DNA of 64,000 nucleotides from Castanea sativa (lineage: Eukaryota > Streptophyta > Magnoliopsida > Fagales > Fagaceae): the NCBI RefSeq assembly GCF_040712315.1, contig NC_134013.1:63829501-63893500 (forward strand), given 5' to 3'. Positions 58,300 through 64,000 of the stretch are shown piece by piece. Each line of letters opens with the position of its first letter. Within the stretch, counting starts at the first letter, position 1. The notes beneath the pieces were generated by a model. That model made no database searches. It was not told the DNA's origin and worked only from the letters and a program-made list of their open reading frames with translations. The position numbers and the translations under genes were made by a program.

Positions 58300-60144
58300 T
58301 CTATATATATATATATATATAAAAGCAGAGACCTCATTGTGTGAGGGTCTAAACTTTTGCTAAGTGGCACCTCTTATGAAATTTATCTACAATCATCCAA
58401 CTCTTCCATTAATTGCCTGAGTTTACACACCACCTCTCTCTCTTCTTCATGTCTTTTAGTATACCAAATGTTTCAGCTTTTTTTTTTATTATTAATAAAA
58501 AGGGATACTAATAACTAATGAGATCAAGATAGATAATCTTCTAGCATTTTTGTTGCCTAAATTACACAAATTCATATCTTTTATTTACTATAATCATTAT
58601 TATTTTATTCTATGAGAATCCTTATTATTTTATGGTGATTAATTTACATACAAACATCTCATAAACAAAGTCTCCCTCCTCTGTTAGTCTTTTTTTTTTT
58701 TGGTACCGCAAGTTTTTATGTTAGTTATATAAAAAGTTTCTACCTCTTGTGTAAATGCATTAATCACAACTAGCCTCCAAAATGACGTTTTGATTTTTGC
58801 CTTTTTGTTTTCACTTAATGTACATTATCAATACTTTGCTATAATGATTAATGTAAGATTTTCTAAACCTTTAACTCCCCAACCTCTCTCTCACGCTTTG
58901 CCTTCCCCTCTCAACTTTAACTATATGCCTCCATTCTCTTTCTTTCTCTCTTAAAAAAACTTTCTTTCTCTTAAAAAAAAAACCTTTAATAGTTAAATTT
59001 CCTAAACTACTGCTACTCTCAAATTTTGTTTCCATACTCACAATTTTTTAAAACACCAGGCCAATAGAAGAAACCTATTGCTCTTGTGATCTTTTGTTGT
59101 AGCAAGTGGCTATCCATCGCACATTAAGTGGCCTTGACATGTATGAGTTCAAGCTATCTTTTGTTACTTTCAAAAATTCAGTTCTTCACTTACAATCGGT
59201 AGGGTTAAGATCGTGAGATTCTGTGTTTTGTTATTTTCTTTTATAGGTTGTGTTATTGTGTATATCGATTTCCAAAAGATGCTTGAAATCTAGAACTGAG
59301 AAGTCGATAATTGTTTATTATAGTGTAAAAGTCTCATTGTCATTGTCCTTTCAAGATTGTTTAATCTTAGCATATGACTTGAGTAGACTGGTTTTTTCAA
59401 AATAAACAAAAGCTAAACCTGTTGTAAATCATACATTGGATTATAGGGATCAAGCAGTTATCATCTAGGGTGGAGGGGTTTTTATTTTATTATATTTTTT
59501 TTATACAAGATATAAATTATACTCTAACCAAATCTAAGTGTATATGTGTATGAGTCTCCCTCTTGGAGACTTGAACCCCGACTCTTACCCACCACACCCC
59601 GTAAGCACTCATACTTATGGAGTGACCATTCCACTAAGGATGTGCGGTAATAGGGTGGAGGTGGTTTAGTCAATGGCAATTGAATTTGCAGAGGAAAAAC
59701 AACACGACTATTTAATCTGCATTCTTTAGACTCCAAAGCTTCTTTCTCGAGTAAGTCTCTTGATATTTCAATTAAGAAATACATATTGAATTTTTTCTTA
59801 AAATAAATTGAGTTTTGGGTTAATGGTTTTTTTTGTTTTGTTTTGTTTTGGTTTAATGGTAATTGTATAATGATCTATATGTTGTGTGTGCTTTCTTTTC
59901 TATGAATTTTAATAGTGTATGAATCGAGGATTTTAGCATTTGGTTCATCAAGGTTTTTTTTTTTTGAATTCTAAATTTCATCTTTATTTCATTATTTTGT
60001 TTAGCTTTTGTTACTTCTTATAATTAACTTGTTACTAGCAAATCTCTATGACAATTATGGTATAATATGCGTACAACATTCTCCAAAATTATATTACATA
60101 AAATATTACAATATTATCCGTGCATCGCACGGGCAACTTATTAG
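58300..60144 (+). mobile_element. Probable non-autonomous Helitron
   Basis: The 5' end is TCTATATATATAT... preceded by A (58299). The 3' end has a short perfect hairpin CCGTGC-ATC-GCACGG at 60118-60132 followed 9 bases later by TTAG (60141-60144) and host T (60145). Insertion between A and T, a 5' TC and a 3' hairpin before CTRR are Helitron hallmarks; the final CTRR is degraded to TTAG. There is no Rep/helicase. A SINE at 59477-59650 is nested in it. Confidence 0.65.
59477..59650 (-). mobile_element. tRNA-derived SINE with 11-bp target duplication, nested in the Helitron
   Basis: Same family as 31198-31370 but on the minus strand: the B-box-like GGTTCAAGTCTCC, the 'actcataca-catatacacttag' body and the AT-rich tail are shared. 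TAGGGTGGAGG flanks it at 59466-59476 and 59651-59661. Confidence 0.85.
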
Positions 60145-60398
60145 TTATATCCAAAAGAAGAGAGATTCCACAATTCCATAAAACACACCTTTATCCCAAA
60201 GTAAGGAGCTGCTGCACGTTCCAGTGAAAAAAAGATTGGTGCACCAAAGGATGATGTCACAGGGTACAGCTGATTGAAATTAGTGGAATACATTGTTAGC
60301 CAAGGGAACAAAGATCTTACTACAACTTGGACCCAAATACCATTAACTTTAACACATAACTGTCTTAGAACATTTATTTGTCTAACTGTTAGAGAAAT

Positions 60399-62149
60399 TT
60401 AAGAATCAGACATCATTGTGAACAATAGCTCCTTGCGCTTCTCCATTGGATAGCCAATGAAAGCTCTCAACATATCTGGATTCTTAATAAGATAGAGATA
60501 AGCCCTTGTTTGCAATCTAGAATCAATTCCTATCTCATCCAAGAGATGAAACACTTCGGAAGACGTGCCATGCTCCTCTCAAAAATTAAATTTCCATCTC
60601 TCATTGCTGAAGCAACATTCTGAATTGCTCCCATAATTTGTTCCATGTCCTCATTTTTTGATGTTTTTCTCTTTTTGGCTTTTGAGGAGGCTTCACCCAC
60701 ATTATTATCACCCACATTATCACAACTCTCCAAAGTAACTTCATTTTGAGCAACTAAATGATCAATATCTTCAATGTTCTCCATAGAGCCCTCTCCGATT
60801 GAAGTAGCCCACCGTTGCCTCATCTCCGATGCAGTTTCAGCTTGTTCCCCAGTTGCTCTATCTTTTCTATAAAGCTCAACCAATTTGTCGTAGTTTGGAA
60901 TTGGTTTGTTCTTAAGCTCTTTTGCTTTAGGTTTAGCCTATTAAAAAATGACAACAAAATAAGGTCACTACTCTCAAGTTAGTAATGTGAAATTCAGTAT
61001 CATTAGTAATAATCTCAAGTATGGTTTTTGCCCTGCTATATATGCACTTACTAATCTCAAGTATGGTTATAGCCTTGCTCTATATGGACCAAGGTTGAGT
61101 TAGAATATACATGGCATGGAATGTTTGATATTGTCTAATCATAAGTTCATAACTCAACAAGCATGCCAAAATATAAAACGATAACTTCAAAAATTAGTTA
61201 AGATATTAAAAAGTTAAAGAGGAAACAGAAATTTATAAAACTTAATCTTGCATAGATTCTTTTTTCTAATGAATAAAACATGCATAACTTTTGTTTTATG
61301 TATAAATTATGCATATCTTCCTATAAGCTTATATATTTTTCAGTCGCTTGCAAAATCTTCCAAAAAGTTTCAAACAGAGAGAGCCAAAACCGTAACTGGT
61401 ATATGTGCTGCAGCAGTAATTTTGAACATAGAGAGTATTTATACTTTGATTGCTTCCTTTTCTAAGAGAGCTTGGCAAAACAGTGCTTAAAAATGCTCTA
61501 TCATTGCAATGTGTAAGACATGACTAGATGCAAAATCTCATCAAAGCTATTTACATGGAATTCAAGAATGCAGGAATTCTCTTGGGGTGTTTCATGAAGT
61601 CAAAGATTTAGCATTACTACATGGAAATTGTGGATCAACTTCCTAAAGTTGGCTTATGTTTATCCTCCTACTGAGTAATGATATATACCTTCTATTTGAA
61701 TCTAAAAACAACATATTAGTTTACCCGTAAACTGATATAACATGAAAAAGAAAACCATAGAATTCAATGAAACAATATGAACTCCTAGAGTATAAGTGAC
61801 AAACCTGGATTAGACTTTCCCAAACTTCCGGTTCAGCACTACACATTTTGGTGATTGGACTCCAAGCAAAACCACTCAATCCATTCTTAAACACATCATA
61901 GCAGTCTGGCCAATTAGACTTGATGGTTTTAATGTAATTTTTCACCTTTTGCTTGTCTATTGGTTTTTCAAATTTTTCTTGCAATTCCTTCACAATATTG
62001 TCATAGGCATGTGTGGTGATGACTGAACCATTTCTATTACCTAGATGATGTTGATGCAAGAGTGCATCAATAAGCGCATCATCCATAACAGCTGCCCAAT
62101 ATTCTCTATCTTTCTTAACCACATCATCAATAGTCCTTTTTTCTGACAT
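60399..62149 (-). CDS. Harbinger ORF1: Myb/SANT-like DNA-binding protein (one frameshift)
   Basis: Exon 1 (62149-61805, 115 codons) starts MSEKRTIDDVVKKDREYWAA and contains a Myb_DNA-bind_3 domain with VKNYIKTIKSNWPDCYDVFK and SGFAWSPITKMCSAEPEVWE. GT-AG splicing to exon 2 at 60937 keeps frame. Exon 2 has PIPNYDKLVELYRKDRATGE, a basic KAKKRKTSKNED stretch and EQIMGAIQNVASAMRDGNL. Near 60565 the frame breaks: a one-base loss sends it to a stop at 60530. The other frame continues SSEVFHLLDEIGIDSRLQTR and AFIGYPMEKRKELLFTMM to a TAA at 60399-60401, the family's normal C-terminus. The protein partners the transposase encoded at 62707-63918. A single lesion suggests recent inactivation or a sequencing error. 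Confidence 0.75.
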
Positions 62150-62706
62150 ATTTGAACCTATGAAAAAATATTTGAGCAAATAAATATATTTAACAAAACC
62201 ATCAGAATGCAGTGGGCTTGTTTAATAGGCTTATGCGATACGGTGTCGCGTTGGTTTAACAAGTTTCAGAATATATATTGACAGAGATCTATAATTGCAT
62301 TTCAGAAAATGCAAACAAATAAGGAATAAAAAAAACTCAGACGTCGAAACCACAAAAAATCAAAGATCAGAATCCAATCAGATTGCATGACCCGCAAGAA
62401 AGAAACTGTATAGTATTGAACACCATCAAAAGTGTGATATAACCAAAGTTATCAACTTATGTAGGTAACACAACATTGATACAATCACTGTACTCTCACA
62501 AGAAGAATCACATTCTTAAGTCACAATCAAAACTCATTCAATAGTTTATCCCAAGCAAATTAAATGTATCAAATACAAAATGACAAGTCCATAAAAAGAA
62601 AATTAAATAATAAAACAATTCTAATAAGAATCAGCCCATTAAAACAAAGACATAGTTCTAAATCCACTAGAAGCATTTGTCTACAATTATTAAATTTAGA
62701 ATAACA
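62150..62706. other. Spacer between the two Harbinger genes
   Basis: AT-rich; likely contains the 3' UTR of the transposase and the leader of ORF1. No additional coding sequence. Confidence 0.4.
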
Positions 62707-64000
62707 TCAAGTTGGGTTGGATGTATAATCCCTCCACATATCAGTTGCTATTGAGTTTCTTAAAATCTCTCCTTGGGCAGCATCATCATTTTTTCTCTCT
62801 CTTTGCACACCAAGCTGTTCATGGGGTTCAGGATTGTTGAAAATTTCTTCGTCCACCTCATGAAGAATTCTATGATCCGGATCTACCCCAATTAAGTAAT
62901 TGTGCAAAATGCAACATGCTAAAATTATTTTTTTCTGGGTTGGAACTCCGTAAGACGGCTCATTTGAGCTTGCTATTATAGGAAACCTTTTCTTCAAGAC
63001 TCCAAATGCTCTTTCAATTGCATTGCGTAAGGATGCATGTCTAAGGTTGAATAACTCTTTAGGATTTTGTGGTGGATTTATTGAATACTCTTTTAAGTGA
63101 TAACGAACTCCTCTATAAGGTGCAAGAAGTGTGCTCCTCAACATGAATCCAGCATCAACAAGGTAATATTTACCTATAGGAATGACATGCATCATTATGT
63201 TGTTATACACTAATGGCTAAATTTTTTTTCTAACAAAATTACCTTGGGGGACTTTTAGCTTATCACGTCTACTTAATGCATTTTTTAAAATTCTTGAGTC
63301 TGACGCAGTTCCTTCCCATCCAGGCAAAACATATGTAAATTTTAAATCAAATGTACATGCCGCTAGCACATTTTGTGTTGGGTAGTCCTTTCTACCATGA
63401 TATCTTGCTACATCTTCAATAGGAACTTTTGCTCGAATGTGTGTTCCATCAATTGCCCCAATGCAATCCTGACATGGGAAGAACTAAAACTGTTGAGTAC
63501 TTACTTCTATATATTAAAATCTTTATATATACCACAATTAAGCTATTAGAGTATAATAATGTTTTTTTTTACCTTAAAATATGGGAAGAACCTAGAACTA
63601 TTGAGTATTTCTATTGAAGTTTGAGATCCATCAGGTTGTTTTAGAAACTTCTCTTCTAGTTGTATCACAGATCTTAATACTTCATGGAAATGACGGTTTA
63701 TAGTCTCATTAGAGCGACGGAAAAAAAAAAGATATTTCCCGATGCTTTACACCATGTGATAATATGTAAAGAAATTTGGCAACTTGTTCTTCAATCGTTG
63801 CTCGTTGTGTTGGTTGGAGGCCACCTTCTTTACATAGCATGTCACACAAATCTAAAAAAGCTCCAGGCCCCATGCGTATAATATCACGGCACTTTTTATT
63901 TTCAATTATCTCTCTCATTAGTTCATCGCGAACGCTTCGCCTTTCTAAACTCAGACTACTAATTGAGTAAGTTACTTGTCTCCTTTAAGGCCTCCTTCGA
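62707..64000 (-). CDS. PIF/Harbinger transposase, partial (runs off right edge), one homopolymer frameshift
   Basis: Three exons: from the right edge to 63573, then 63468-63243, then 63173-62707, with GT-AG introns. From the Met at 63918, the protein is at least ~345 aa; family members are near 400, so more N-terminus probably lies outside. Exon 1 has MGPGAFLDLCDMLCKEGGLQ and KFLYILSHGVKHREISFF. A run of 10 A on the plus strand (63721-63730) breaks the frame before RRSNETINRHFHEVLRSVIQ; one base fewer would restore it and make the exon phase fit. Exon 2 gives DCIGAIDGTHIRAK and VLPGWEGTASDSRIL, and exon 3 gives GKYYLVDAGFM, LLAPYRGVRYHL and IERAFGVLKKRFPI. The catalytic Asp, Asp and Glu positions (IDG, SDS, IER) are all retained. 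It acts with the ORF1 protein at the element's inverted ends. Confidence 0.82.

Noticed and set aside
1..64000. CRISPR arrays, prokaryotic operons, integrated organelle DNA or viral genes
   Set aside because: I looked for regularly spaced repeats, Shine-Dalgarno-led gene strings and known organellar or viral motifs and saw none; the spliced genes and element types are those of a plant nuclear genome.

Overview
The window is plant nuclear DNA: AT-rich, with spliced genes using GT-AG introns, and dense with short inverted-repeat transposons, SINEs and LINE tails. A woody eudicot is likely. The LINE RNase H remnants and MITE families look Fagales-like to me (oak or relative), but that is recollection and not a measurement. 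I see no prokaryotic, organellar or viral genes.

Five genes look intact. (1) An adenylate kinase 7-like mitochondrial protein (+, 2948-4642, 4 exons, 287 aa) whose nucleotide-binding P-loop is degenerate. (2) A large NT-C2 protein with a dilute-like C-terminal region (-, 10455-16880, 8 exons, 1100 aa), convergent with gene 1. (3) A leucine-rich-repeat receptor pseudokinase of the At3g03770 type (-, 24245-28543, 7 exons including a 26-nt microexon, 765 aa). (4, 5) Two intronless mTERF-family genes (-, 37332-38480 and 47727-48872). These two are copies from a roughly 2-kb segmental duplication whose 3' flanks are also shared. All exon joins for genes 1-3 keep the reading frame when summed.

The remainder is accessory sequence. 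From left to right: a 1.15-kb MULE-type inverted-repeat element with 9-bp target duplication (48-1202); four RNase H-bearing LINE tails (about 1.9, 20.3, 35.2 and 39.9 kb) and one LINE reverse-transcriptase tail (5.2-6.1 kb) carrying a nested MITE; an AT-rich degenerate tandem array (6.15-6.7 kb); two hAT-type elements (30.3-31.0 and 31.7-32.2 kb); several tRNA-like SINEs; a dead PIF/Harbinger transposase plus its Myb/SANT-like partner between the two mTERF copies (41-44 kb); a hAT-like element nested in another inverted-repeat element (49.1-50.8 kb); an inverted-repeat structure enclosing a GC-rich coding-like stretch (51.26-52.06 kb); an orphan last exon resembling mitochondrial protoporphyrinogen oxidase (52.8-53.0 kb); three tandem 420-bp repeats (53.45-54.72 kb); a Tourist-like MITE (55.3-55.8 kb); a non-autonomous Helitron with a duplicated 5' end and a SINE inside it (57.7-60.1 kb); and a much younger PIF/Harbinger element with two nearly intact genes running off the right edge (60.4-64.0 kb).

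The genes do not form a pathway. I see no clearly new biological system. The observations most worth checking are the substituted P-loop of the kinase-like protein, the mTERF duplication, the orphan PPOX exon beside the inverted-repeat structure, the almost intact Harbinger pair, and the composite Helitron.
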